From Arthrobacter sp. M2012083 (GTDB taxonomy: Bacteria > Actinomycetota > Actinomycetes > Actinomycetales > Micrococcaceae): DNA of 64,000 nucleotides. The position numbers and the translations under genes are program-made. The first letter of the stretch is position 1; each line of letters starts with the position of its first letter. Shown one piece after another: positions 18,318 through 27,362 of the stretch. Under the pieces are notes generated by a model, which was not told where the DNA came from, did not search any database, and worked only from the letters and a program-made list of their open reading frames with translations. The DNA is taken from positions 42,056-106,055 of the forward strand of contig NZ_AKKK01000058.1 of the NCBI RefSeq assembly GCF_000281065.1, in the 5' to 3' direction.

Positions 18318-19502
18318 CTACAGGATGTCGGTCTCGGCGATTGACTTCAGCAAGCCATAAAGTCGTAGGGCTACGAGGAGCTCGACATGACGTTCTGCAA
18401 CGCTTATGCCAAGCCGTTCTTCAATGGATCTGAGCCGGTAGGCAACGGTGCGCTCATGAACCTGGAGTGCTGCTGCAGCCGCTACGGCATTGCAACCAGC
18501 AGAGAAATAGGCCCGGAGAGTGTCGCAAAGTATGTCTTTGCGGGGGTCAGCAAGCAAAGGGCCCAACTGCTGCAAGACCAAGTCACGCACCGCCTGCATA
18601 TTTGTAGCGAAGACAGCTTCGAGAGCCACGTCCGTGTACCGGGTTATCCGTGCGCCGGTCAAGCGGCCAACTTTATAAGCCCTCCAAGCACGCTGGTGAC
18701 TGCGCCGGAAACCGGAGAACCCCTTATCAATGGACCCTAGAGCCAAATGTGCACCGTCCGGAAAGTCCCCTTCAATGACTTGCGCGTCGGCATTCTGTCC
18801 ATCCTTTACCGCCAACCAGCCCAGAAAGGCTCCGCCGGTGCTTTCGAGTACCAAAGGCACTTCGCTGTTGATCAGCGTGGCGGCGAGGTCGATGGTACCC
18901 TTTGGATCATTTCCCCAGGCCACCACGGATAAATGTTGTCCTTCAAAGGGGTACCCCGTGTTTGGTCGGGCAGTGCGCCGTCCTGCAATGAAATCCCGCA
19001 ACTCATTTCTAAGCCGGTGATCCTCCGACTTGTAAAAGAACCGATGCTGTTCTGAACGATACGCGTCGATGACGTTGGCAACTACAACGTCATGCCACCG
19101 ATGCTGCAACTGAGAGACCCATTTTTGAATTTCCAATTGCTGTGATGCATCCGGGATAAGAGTAGTTGTAAGGTCCAGGAGCACATCCCAGGTCGCAGAC
19201 TGCAGCACTCGATAGGTATGGATGAGCTCGAGTAGATCCACGCCGGCCTGGGCTGTCTCGCGAGCCTCCAAGGTGGCCTCGGCAAGAAACTTGTCGTCTG
19301 GTTCCTCTGACCCGGACAAGGCCCTGCTGATAGATAGAAGGGCCGCGGCCAGCCGCTCAGATCTCCGCTGCGCCAGTGCAGGGTCTAAGCCCACACCAGC
19401 CTGAACATCATCATGGAGTCGACGGACCATAGAGTCGGACAGTTGATTTATGTCCGATGTAATGGCGACCGATATTGCCGATAGATGTTGTGTCTGGATC
19501 AT
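18318..19502 (-). CDS. PucR-type transcriptional regulator, C-terminal HTH
   Basis: A 394-residue DNA-binding regulator. The C terminus carries the PucR-family helix-turn-helix (AGCNAVAAAAALQVHERTVAYRLRSIEERLG). The middle resembles the GGDEF-like/diguanylate-related regulator domain of this family, and the N terminus a sensor helix bundle (SMVRRLHDDVQAGVGLD). The ATG at 19502 is chosen because the longer frame to 19910 would overlap the divergent gene. It is a paralogue of that gene, 63 bp away, and the pair sits between kdhM and the cupin-hydrolase operon. I infer control of kdh and hydrolase genes; the inducer is unknown. Confidence 0.8.
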   Translation of the reverse strand: MIQTQHLSAISVAITSDINQLSDSMVRRLHDDVQAGVGLDPALAQRRSERLAAALLSISRALSGSEEPDDKFLAEATLEARETAQAGVDLLELIHTYRVLQSATWDVLLDLTTTLIPDASQQLEIQKWVSQLQHRWHDVVVANVIDAYRSEQHRFFYKSEDHRLRNELRDFIAGRRTARPNTGYPFEGQHLSVVAWGNDPKGTIDLAATLINSEVPLVLESTGGAFLGWLAVKDGQNADAQVIEGDFPDGAHLALGSIDKGFSGFRRSHQRAWRAYKVGRLTGARITRYTDVALEAVFATNMQAVRDLVLQQLGPLLADPRKDILCDTLRAYFSAGCNAVAAAAALQVHERTVAYRLRSIEERLGISVAERHVELLVALRLYGLLKSIAETDIL

Positions 19503-19565
19503 GTTCCTAAATTCATGCGCCGCCTGAGTCTCGGCGCAGGCGAGCTCTGTTGATAGTCTCAGTGT

Positions 19566-20789
19566 ATGACCATTGAGGAAGGACTGGATGAACTTTCCGT
19601 TGCCGTGAAGGCAAGGATTCCCGAAATCTATGACTGTATACGGGCGAGACTGCAGTATGCGTACGAAGACTATTCGACCGCGACACGTAACGCCTCTCTT
19701 ACCGAGGCGGAATCGGAAACCATCACGGCTTCCTTGCGCGATGTCCTCGAATACATCGGTCAGGGGCGCGTAGGAGCCACTAGGGCTTCCAACGAAACTC
19801 TTCGCGAGGTGAGGCTGGCTGCGCGGGCGGGCGTCGACCTTCATCATCTGCTCAGGGGATCCAGGGCGGCCCAAGCCACTTTGTGGGAGTTTGTCTTGGA
19901 AGAGGCGCATCGAATCATCGCCGATCCCGTCCGACGGTCAAAGGTTCTGCGGCACGCCAGTGCAAGCCATTTCGCTTGGAACGATAAAGTTTCCGCTTCC
20001 ATTATTGAGACGTACCAAATGGAGAGCACCGCATTTTCAAGGCAGAGCCAGAACCGGAGGAAGCTATCGACGCTGAGGGCTCTCCTCGCTGGGCTGCCAA
20101 TCGATTCGACGGTTTTTTCTTATAACCTTTCCGGCCGGCACCTGGCAGCCGTGGTACCTGGCGAAAGCACGGAGGCTGTTGCTCGGACACTGGGCACTGC
20201 CTCTCGGATCCGCCCCCTTGTTATCACGGCCGAGGATGAGACCGGCTATATTTGGGCGGAGTGGTCGAATCGGCTGCCCTCACCGCAAGTTGTCCTCGCA
20301 AACGCCTTGCCGAAGGACACCAGAATTTCGTTTGGGACTCTGAGCGAAGGTGTGGACGGATTTATAGTTTCCCATAGACGGGCGTTGGAGGCCGATTCGG
20401 TTGCCCAAAAACTGGGCACTCAGGTCACTTGGTATGAAGATGTCATGCTCGAGGCGTTGGCTATGCGCGATCTCGCTGCCGTAACCACATTCATCTCCGA
20501 CGAACTGGGGGGTCTCGGATTGCACCTAGACCCCCCAAGCAGGTTAGTGGAAACCCTCGAAGCCTATTTTGCTTCGGGTCAGAATGCGGCGTCCGCGGCA
20601 CAGCGCCTCGGAGTGCACAGCCGAACTATCGCCTATCGACTGAAACTCATCGAGGGCAAAATTGGTTCAAGGGGAGTGCTGCGAGATGAATTGCCCGTTG
20701 CCATCAGACTTTCGCGGATGGTCGAGGCCATGAAGCTCGAGCTTACTGGGTTGGAGGAATCTCCCGGCCTCCCGCAACCTGCACCGTAA
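19566..20789 (+). CDS. PucR-type transcriptional regulator, divergent paralogue
   Basis: A 407-residue regulator of the same build as its divergent neighbour: an N-terminal helical region, a central domain (HHLLRGSRAAQATLWEF corresponds to ELIHTYRVLQSATWDV in the paralogue) and a C-terminal helix-turn-helix (SGQNAASAAQRLGVHSRTIAYRLKLIEGKIG). Starts are 63 bp apart, so both promoters and any shared operator must lie in that short gap or inside the coding starts. This suggests mutual or joint control. It ends 35 bp before the end of the convergent cupin gene. Confidence 0.82.
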   Translation: MTIEEGLDELSVAVKARIPEIYDCIRARLQYAYEDYSTATRNASLTEAESETITASLRDVLEYIGQGRVGATRASNETLREVRLAARAGVDLHHLLRGSRAAQATLWEFVLEEAHRIIADPVRRSKVLRHASASHFAWNDKVSASIIETYQMESTAFSRQSQNRRKLSTLRALLAGLPIDSTVFSYNLSGRHLAAVVPGESTEAVARTLGTASRIRPLVITAEDETGYIWAEWSNRLPSPQVVLANALPKDTRISFGTLSEGVDGFIVSHRRALEADSVAQKLGTQVTWYEDVMLEALAMRDLAAVTTFISDELGGLGLHLDPPSRLVETLEAYFASGQNAASAAQRLGVHSRTIAYRLKLIEGKIGSRGVLRDELPVAIRLSRMVEAMKLELTGLEESPGLPQPAP

Positions 20790-20823
20790 ATGAACCTGCT
20801 CACGGCGTCGCTGCTAACATCTC

Positions 20824-21174
20824 CTATTCCACCAAGAACCAGATTTCCTTGAATGGCTCGTGAAACTCCCAGGTAGATGTGTGCCCCTTCGGCAGAAATA
20901 CCAAATCGCCGGCAGTCACGGAAACCGGCTCTTGGGATGCAAGTGTGAGCGTTGCTGAGCCTTCGACAACGTAGATAATCTCGTTGTCAGTGAGTTCATA
21001 GGTTGTTGTGCTCGGCTGCGAAGTGAAGATACCCGTGCCGAACTGGGGAGAGGAAGTGCGTTCGAAAAGCGTGAACCCATGACCATTGGGATTTCCCTCA
21101 TGGACGGTTACACCGTCCGGCTGCCAGGATTCAAGCGGCGCGGTCGCGGTACTGATCTTCCTGATCTTATCCAT
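20824..21174 (-). CDS. Cupin-domain protein
   Basis: A 116-residue single-domain cupin with the conserved beta-barrel motifs (YVVEGSATLTL and GDLVFLPKGHTSTWEF). Metal-binding histidines are few, so catalysis is uncertain; it may bind a small pyridine-type ligand or act as a sensor. Its ATG overlaps the hydrolase gene stop by eight bases, so it is co-translated with the enzyme cleaving 2,6-dihydroxypseudooxynicotine. A second, distantly similar cupin follows the amine oxidase gene at 50.6 kb. No function is established. Confidence 0.8.
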   Translation of the reverse strand: MDKIRKISTATAPLESWQPDGVTVHEGNPNGHGFTLFERTSSPQFGTGIFTSQPSTTTYELTDNEIIYVVEGSATLTLASQEPVSVTAGDLVFLPKGHTSTWEFHEPFKEIWFLVE

Positions 21175-22270
21175 TGAGGGGCCACCCTTTCATTGTTGGG
21201 GCGACCTTCTTTCCGGCAACCAGAACATCATAGAGCCAGTCTGCCATTTCAAGCCGGGGACGGATTCCAAGGTTGTGGCAGCAGTGATCACCGTCCTTTT
21301 CAACCACTAGGTTCAGGTGTTCTGCCGGCACCAATTCGAGGACGGTATCCACGAAGGACAGTGGAACCTCGTCGTGCACCCCGTGCAGGATGTACGTCGG
21401 GCATGCGATCTGGGAAAGGACGTCCCGGGTCTCCAAAGCCGCATGGACGTGCAGCCTTGCTTCCTCCAAAGTGTCAACCTTGGAGACGTACTTCCAGCTT
21501 TCCTTTGTCAGGGGAGTTTCGAGGTCCCAGTAGTCCAGGTCTGAGAATCCGCCCCAAGAAATGCATGCGGCCAAACGCGGTTCACAGGCGGCAGATTTGA
21601 GAGCGTAATTACCGCCCAGGCTCCGCCCCAGCACTCCGATAGCATCATTCCGAATCGCTTCAAGTTTGGTGAGCAGATCCACTACCGCGGACGTGTACTT
21701 TTCGTAATCACCCGCAATCCGCTTGTACTCAAACATCTCGCCCTGGCCGGGACCGTCAAATGTGGCAGTAGCCATTCCCCGATCGAGCACAAGATTTTCC
21801 ATCTGGAAACTTTCCTCTTTTGTGCTCTCAAGACCACCAAGCATGATCACAGCGGGGTGTGGTCCCGGTCCCTCCGGAATGCGCACATAGACAGGCATCG
21901 GGATACCGTCGACGACTAGCTCGTGACGCTCTGCAGGCGGGGACAACAGTGGAGCTGCCTTCTGATACAGCTCAACTTTCCGAGCTTGGCCCTTCTGCCG
22001 GCGCTCGTCGAACCAGAGGAACTGAGCGTACTGGGCACAGAGTGCGGCTGACATCAGGAGTTCACCGGCGGACAGGTCATGGCCCAGTGCCACTTTCCTT
22101 TCCGCTTCCTGCTCATACTCATTTGCGAGACTCATCCAGTAGTCAAACCAGGTGATTTCCTTGGGCCTATCGCGAGCACCCACCATGTCTGAGTAGGAAA
22201 CGCCGTCAAGGATAAGACGCCCCCAGTTCAGCATTTCATCTTCAGGTTTCACCTGCGAAGTTACAGTCAT
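21167..22270 (-). CDS. dhponh: 2,6-dihydroxypseudooxynicotine hydrolase
   Basis: Alpha/beta-hydrolase that cuts the C-C bond of 2,6-dihydroxypseudooxynicotine, yielding 2,6-dihydroxypyridine and 4-methylaminobutyrate, and so splits the pathway into two branches. The 367-residue protein has the nucleophile elbow GRSLGG with Ser217, Asp300 (GVHDE) and His329 (DGDHC), which agree with the published catalytic triad numbering. The N-terminal 100 residues form the helical domain of this hydrolase. It starts at ATG 22270, divergent from kdhL with 167 bp between. Confidence 0.95.
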   Translation of the reverse strand: MTVTSQVKPEDEMLNWGRLILDGVSYSDMVGARDRPKEITWFDYWMSLANEYEQEAERKVALGHDLSAGELLMSAALCAQYAQFLWFDERRQKGQARKVELYQKAAPLLSPPAERHELVVDGIPMPVYVRIPEGPGPHPAVIMLGGLESTKEESFQMENLVLDRGMATATFDGPGQGEMFEYKRIAGDYEKYTSAVVDLLTKLEAIRNDAIGVLGRSLGGNYALKSAACEPRLAACISWGGFSDLDYWDLETPLTKESWKYVSKVDTLEEARLHVHAALETRDVLSQIACPTYILHGVHDEVPLSFVDTVLELVPAEHLNLVVEKDGDHCCHNLGIRPRLEMADWLYDVLVAGKKVAPTMKGWPLNG

Positions 22271-22437
22271 ACCGTTATCTCCCTATAGTCAGACTTCCGT
22301 GACCCCGCGCAAGGGGTCTGCGAAATGATCATGCTATGGAAGCTGCGCGAGGGCGCCTACTAACTGCGGAGACTTAGGCCGCGTTTTTGTCAATGCCTGA
22401 ACATCCAGGCTGGACGGCCCGATGACATACTGAGCGC

Positions 22438-24822
22438 ATGATGGCAAAGGCTAAAGCGCTCATCCCTGACAACGGTAGAGCCGGCGCGGACGAGGGCAAC
22501 AGACAGGCATGGATAGGCCAGGAGGTTCTGCGGCGGGAGGACCGCCGGCTACTCACTGGAACAGCAACATTTGCTGGCGATCTGGGAGTGCCCGGGCAAT
22601 TGCATATGCGCATTGTCCGTTCAACACAGGCTCATGCCCGGATCGTGTCCATAGACGCCACTGAAGCTGAAAAGACTCCAGGCGTACGAATGGTTATCAC
22701 GTCTGAGCACACGCGGCACCTGGGTTCGGTTCTCTTGGAAGAGCTGGGATATCACGAAATTTATGAAAACATTGAGGACTTCAGTCACCCCGTCCTAGCA
22801 GTAGACAAGGTGCTATATGTGGGGCAGCCGGTGGTTGCTGTACTTGCTGTTGATCCTTATCTTGCCGAAGACGCAGCTGAGCTTGTCTCTATCGAGTATG
22901 AGCCGCTCCCGGTCCTCTTGGATCCGGAAGAAGCATTGACCGGTAAGGTCGAGCTCTTTCCGGGGCGCGGCAATGAAGGTGCGCGCATCAAAAAGGCCTA
23001 CGGCGATATTGATCGCGCCTTCGCCGAAGCAGAGCACGTCATTCGCCACAAGTACGTCACGAACCGCCATTCCGGTGTACCTATGGAACCGCGGGCCGTA
23101 GTGGTACAGCCCGACCCAGCAAGGGACACGCTGTTCATCTGGGGCACCGTGCATGTGCATGACAACCGGAGGATCATCGCCAAGATGCTGAATCTTCCCG
23201 AGGTCAACGTACGGATGAAACACGTAGAGATCGGCGGCAGTTTTGGCGTGAAGGGCGGAGTCTTCCCAGAAAACGTTGTTGCAGCATGGGCAGCCCGTAC
23301 GTTGGGAGTCCCGATCAAATGGACTGAGGACCGAGTCGAGCACATGACTTCCACGTCCCATGCCCGGGAAATGGTGCATAAGCTCGAACTCGCGCTCGAT
23401 GCTGAGGGCAGAATCCTGGGTATGAAGGACGAAATTTTCCACAACCATGGTGCCTATTTCAGGCAAGCGGAGCCGCTAGTCAGCGACATTACTGCCGGCA
23501 TTGTGTTCGGCCCCTATCGGGTCCCTGCCTACGATGCTACTCTGCACGCCGTCTTCACCAACAAAACACCTGTCGGAGCTTACCGCGCGCCTGGACGCTA
23601 CGAGTCCACTTTCGCTCGAGAGCGGATCTTTGATCTGGCGTGTGAAGAAATCGGTCTCAGCAAGACGGAATTTCGCCGACGAAACCTTCTTACGGCTGAA
23701 GACCTCCCTTGGACACCGGGTCTTGACATCGTCCACGAGCCCTACCACTTCGACTCGGGAGACGTAGTTAAGCATTTCAACGAAGCTCTGGAGGCAGCAA
23801 ACTTCTCGGAGTGGCTTGAGGAATCCAAACGACTACGGGCGGATGGCCGAAAAGTCGGCGTAGGCCTCGGCGTGCTGATGGATAAGGCAGGTCTGGGGCT
23901 TTTCGAAACCGGCGGCGTTGAAGTCAGCCGTGCCGGCCGCGTTACGGTCAAAACCGGAGGTTCCTCGGTCGGGCAGGGAATCGAAACGGTTCTGGCCCAG
24001 ATTGTCGCCGAAGAGCTACAGATCGCTCCCGAAAACATTGACATCGTCCATAGCGATACAGAGCTTATTCCGGACGGTGTGGGTTCCTGGTCCAGCCGTT
24101 CAACTGTTCTTGCTGGAGGTGCTGCCCGCAAAGCTGCGCTTGCAGTTGTGGAAAAAGCCAGACGCTTGGCCAGTGAGATGCTGGAAGCTGATCCGGACGA
24201 CCTCGAATTAACTGCAGGCAGTTTTAAGGTCAAGGGCACTGATCAGCAAATCTCGCTGTACGAGATCGCAGCGGCGAGGGACCCCTTCACGGCGAGGGCC
24301 GACAATGATGAACCCGGCCTAGCAGCGGACGCGGTCTACATGAACAACGCCATGAACTATCCATACGGGGTAACACTCGTACAAATCGAACTAGATCCTG
24401 ACACAGGCGGTCATAGGATTCTTCGCTTTTCCACTTCCACGGAAGCAGGAAGGGTAATCAACCCCCTGACCACGAGGGGCCAGATCATAGGTGCGGCGGT
24501 TCAAGGCATTGGAGGCGCCCTGTACGAGGAGTTCCTCTACGAAGAGGATGGACAGCCGATTACGACGTCGTTCATGGACTACTTGTTGCCAAGCGCTCAG
24601 GAGATGCCGAACGTCGACTGTTTTGTAACTGAAGATGCCAAGTCACCGGACAACCCCTTTGGCGCCAAGGGCCTTGGGGAAATTGGCATCATTGCGGCCG
24701 GCGCGGCAATCGCTTCAGCTATCGATGATGCCATCGCCGATGGCGTACATACTGACCGTTTGCCAGTCACCCCCGAGCAGATCTTCAGCCGCTGTCAAGG
24801 TTTGAACAAAGCAGAACGGTAA
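22438..24822 (+). CDS. kdhL: Ketone dehydrogenase molybdopterin-binding large subunit
   Basis: Catalytic subunit of ketone dehydrogenase, 794 residues, matching the known length. Motifs include GQEVLRREDRRLLTGTATF at the start of the molybdenum domain, GGSFGVKGGVFPEN, PVGAYRAPGRYE, SSVGQGIETVLAQIVAEEL and GAKGLGEIGIIAAGAAI with the active-site Glu. Two consecutive ATGs (22438, 22441) are possible starts; no strong ribosome-binding site is seen. It heads the plus-strand run of lower-pathway genes although its partner subunits are on the other strand. Confidence 0.93.
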   Translation: MMAKAKALIPDNGRAGADEGNRQAWIGQEVLRREDRRLLTGTATFAGDLGVPGQLHMRIVRSTQAHARIVSIDATEAEKTPGVRMVITSEHTRHLGSVLLEELGYHEIYENIEDFSHPVLAVDKVLYVGQPVVAVLAVDPYLAEDAAELVSIEYEPLPVLLDPEEALTGKVELFPGRGNEGARIKKAYGDIDRAFAEAEHVIRHKYVTNRHSGVPMEPRAVVVQPDPARDTLFIWGTVHVHDNRRIIAKMLNLPEVNVRMKHVEIGGSFGVKGGVFPENVVAAWAARTLGVPIKWTEDRVEHMTSTSHAREMVHKLELALDAEGRILGMKDEIFHNHGAYFRQAEPLVSDITAGIVFGPYRVPAYDATLHAVFTNKTPVGAYRAPGRYESTFARERIFDLACEEIGLSKTEFRRRNLLTAEDLPWTPGLDIVHEPYHFDSGDVVKHFNEALEAANFSEWLEESKRLRADGRKVGVGLGVLMDKAGLGLFETGGVEVSRAGRVTVKTGGSSVGQGIETVLAQIVAEELQIAPENIDIVHSDTELIPDGVGSWSSRSTVLAGGAARKAALAVVEKARRLASEMLEADPDDLELTAGSFKVKGTDQQISLYEIAAARDPFTARADNDEPGLAADAVYMNNAMNYPYGVTLVQIELDPDTGGHRILRFSTSTEAGRVINPLTTRGQIIGAAVQGIGGALYEEFLYEEDGQPITTSFMDYLLPSAQEMPNVDCFVTEDAKSPDNPFGAKGLGEIGIIAAGAAIASAIDDAIADGVHTDRLPVTPEQIFSRCQGLNKAER

Positions 24823-24919
24823 CTTGTGCAATCCGCCAGTGGGACAACTTCGCTGCTCTTACCAAACTGAACAGACACAACCCGGCGGGTAATCCAAGAC
24901 ACACATGAGAGGTCTACTG

Positions 24920-25225
24920 ATGACTAAGGTTCGACACGTATTTGCATGGCGCGTAGCTGAAGGCAGCAGCCAGGAGGAAATTGTTGAAATTCTCAACACT
25001 CTTCCCCCGCGCCTAGGTTTCATTCAGGGCTGGGAGATTGGCACTCACTCTGGCGACCCCGGGGATAACGGTGCGCCGTGGGACGGAGTTCTGATTTCTG
25101 ACTTTGCAAGCTGGGCTGATCTGGACAAGTACTCCACGGATCCCTTCCACCTCGAGGTAGTCGCCACACTTATGCCGATGTTCGCGGACAGGGCTGTGGT
25201 TGATTACGAAGTCGAGGCCGTCTGA
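24920..25225 (+). CDS. Small Dabb-like (A/B-barrel) protein
   Basis: A 101-residue protein with the look of a stress-responsive A/B-barrel (Dabb) domain: a beta strand with KVRHVFAWRVAEG, a helix (EEIVEILNTL), FIQGWEIGTHSGD, then DFASWADLDKYSTDPFHLEVV. The start at ATG 24920 has GAGAGG seven bases upstream; ATG 24905 lacks one. Its stop overlaps the next gene (TGATG), so it is made together with the cyclase-family hydrolase. A role in ring opening or in binding the unstable trihydroxypyridine is inference only. Confidence 0.7.
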   Translation: MTKVRHVFAWRVAEGSSQEEIVEILNTLPPRLGFIQGWEIGTHSGDPGDNGAPWDGVLISDFASWADLDKYSTDPFHLEVVATLMPMFADRAVVDYEVEAV

Positions 25226-26157
25226 TGAGCCAGACTGCAGACGTAAAGGTCGGGATGAGCCCGTGGGGCGCCGATGACGAGCGGGGCGCACTAAACCTCC
25301 TTGACGAGTCTGTACGCGCCGACGTCCTTCACCGGGCCGACCCGTCTCGGGTCTATGACCTCAGTGTTGACTACTTCGTAGGCATGCCCAGCTTTCAGGG
25401 AGCCGGTGACCCTAGCTACCAAATTTTCATGAGCCACACCCCTCAAGGCACGGTGGTGGATAACCTCAACGGCGTCGGCGAGGATGTCAACAGGCACGTG
25501 TGCTACTCGGGTGACGTCGTCTTCATGTATACCCACACCGGGACGCATATTGACTCGTTGAACCACTTCGGTGTCGACGGACAGATCTACAATGGGTATA
25601 AGCCGGAAGAGAATCTGGGCAGCCGGACCTGGACCAAGGGCGGGGCGGAGACGATCCCGCCAATCATCACCCGCGGCGTATTGTTGGATATTGCTGGTCT
25701 CAAGAACGTTGACTGCCTCCCTGATTCCTACGCGATCACTGTTGCAGACATCGAAGAGGCACTGGATAAAGCCGGCCTCGTACTGCAGACGGGGGATGTG
25801 CCCTTGGTCCGTACCGGACGTATGCGTTACTGGCCGGACGGAACCAAGACTCTTGGAAACCCTCCAGGCCTAAGCCTGGATGCTGCCCGATGGCTCACCA
25901 GCCAAAACATTTCCGCAATCGGTGCTGACCAGGAGTGCGTAGAGGTAGGTCCGTCGGAGCATGAGGACAACTGGCTTCCCGGGCATACCCACTTCCTTGC
26001 CGAAGCCGGTGTGCCCATGGTGGAACTGTTGAATCTGGAGGAACTGGCAGCGGATGGAGTAAAGGAATTTTGCCTAATCGCTGCTCCTATCCGTCTTCGG
26101 GGAGCGAGCGGTGCCCCGATGCGCCCGCTCGCCATGGCACTAAGGAATAACGCATGA
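25225..26157 (+). CDS. Cyclase-family metal-dependent hydrolase, candidate ring-opening enzyme
   Basis: A 310-residue member of the cyclase/kynurenine-formamidase-like family of metal hydrolases, with the signature HTGTHIDSLNH (His104, His108, Asp110). Relatives hydrolyse amides, imides or cyclic ketones. Flanked by the Dabb-like gene and the hydroxylase that makes 2,3,6-trihydroxypyridine, with the omega-amidase two genes on, it is well placed to hydrolyse that ring (as its imide tautomer) to 2-oxoglutaramate. The substrate is inferred from context. Overlaps of one base upstream and four bases downstream show tight coupling. Confidence 0.8.
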   Translation: MSQTADVKVGMSPWGADDERGALNLLDESVRADVLHRADPSRVYDLSVDYFVGMPSFQGAGDPSYQIFMSHTPQGTVVDNLNGVGEDVNRHVCYSGDVVFMYTHTGTHIDSLNHFGVDGQIYNGYKPEENLGSRTWTKGGAETIPPIITRGVLLDIAGLKNVDCLPDSYAITVADIEEALDKAGLVLQTGDVPLVRTGRMRYWPDGTKTLGNPPGLSLDAARWLTSQNISAIGADQECVEVGPSEHEDNWLPGHTHFLAEAGVPMVELLNLEELAADGVKEFCLIAAPIRLRGASGAPMRPLAMALRNNA

Positions 26158-27347
26158 GTCCCACGACCGACCGTATCGCGGTAGTTGGTGGTTCGATATC
26201 TGGGCTGACAGCAGCGCTGATGCTTCGAGATGCTGGCGTTGACGTCGATGTCTATGAGCGATCACCTCAGCCCCTCTCAGGCTTCGGCACAGGCATTGTC
26301 GTCCAGCCGGAGCTTGTTCATTACTTGCTGGAGCAAGGCGTTGAGCTGGACTCCATCAGCGTGCCGTCATCATCCATGGAATATGTGGACGCACTGACTG
26401 GAGAAAGAGTCGGATCCGTTCCTGCAGACTGGCGCTTCACTAGCTACGACTCGATATACGGGGGGCTCTACGAGCTGTTCGGACCCGAGCGATACCACAC
26501 CAGTAAATGCCTGGTCGGCCTAAGCCAAGATTCCGAAACAGTGCAGATGCGCTTCTCAGATGGCACAAAGGCCGAAGCGAACTGGGTGATCGGCGCGGAC
26601 GGCGGAGCCTCGGTAGTTCGCAAGCGCCTGCTGGGTATTGAGCCCACATACGCGGGCTACGTCACCTGGCGAGGCGTGCTTCAGCCGGGCGAAGTTGCCG
26701 ACGACGTGTGGAACTACTTTAACGACAAGTTCACGTATGGACTTCTGGACGATGGCCACCTCATCGCTTACCCGATTCCAGGACGGGAAAACGCCGAGTC
26801 CCCGCGTCTGAATTTTCAGTGGTACTGGAACGTCGCTGAAGGACCGGACCTCGACGAACTTATGACAGACGTTCGCGGCATCAGGCTCCCGACATCGGTG
26901 CATAACAACTCGCTGAATCCCCACAATCTCCGTCAGTTCCACAGTAAGGGCGAGAGCCTCTTCAAGCCCTTCAGGGACCTCGTACTCAACGCCTCCTCCC
27001 CATTCGTGACTGTTGTTGCAGATGCCACCGTCGACCGCATGGTTCATGGCCGTGTCCTGTTGATCGGAGACGCGGCGGTGACTCCAAGGCCCCACGCCGC
27101 TGCGGGGGGTGCTAAAGCTTGTGATGACGCACGAACCCTTGCCGAAGTCTTCACAAAGAACCATGATCTGCGGGGGTCCCTGCAGAGTTGGGAAACCAGA
27201 CAGCTGCAGCAGGGACACGCTTATCTCAACAAAGTGAAAAAGATGGCGTCCCGTCTGCAGCACGGGGGAAGCTTTGAGCCCGGAAACCCCGCGTTTGCTT
27301 TTGGGCTCCCTAAAGTGGATGAACCATCCGTCGTCACTAATTCTTAA
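26154..27347 (+). CDS. dhph: 2,6-dihydroxypyridine 3-hydroxylase
   Basis: FAD monooxygenase using NADH and oxygen to convert 2,6-dihydroxypyridine to 2,3,6-trihydroxypyridine, the precursor of the nicotine-blue pigment. The 397-residue protein has the N-terminal dinucleotide fold (VVGGSISGLTAALMLRDAG), the family GADGG motif (IGADGGASVVRKRLLG) and the second FAD motif (VLLIGDAAVTPRPHAAAGG). It agrees in length and motifs with the crystallised P. nicotinovorans enzyme. It overlaps the cyclase-family gene by four bases. Confidence 0.95.
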   Translation: MSPTTDRIAVVGGSISGLTAALMLRDAGVDVDVYERSPQPLSGFGTGIVVQPELVHYLLEQGVELDSISVPSSSMEYVDALTGERVGSVPADWRFTSYDSIYGGLYELFGPERYHTSKCLVGLSQDSETVQMRFSDGTKAEANWVIGADGGASVVRKRLLGIEPTYAGYVTWRGVLQPGEVADDVWNYFNDKFTYGLLDDGHLIAYPIPGRENAESPRLNFQWYWNVAEGPDLDELMTDVRGIRLPTSVHNNSLNPHNLRQFHSKGESLFKPFRDLVLNASSPFVTVVADATVDRMVHGRVLLIGDAAVTPRPHAAAGGAKACDDARTLAEVFTKNHDLRGSLQSWETRQLQQGHAYLNKVKKMASRLQHGGSFEPGNPAFAFGLPKVDEPSVVTNS

Positions 27348-27362
27348 TAAGGAAAAACCATC

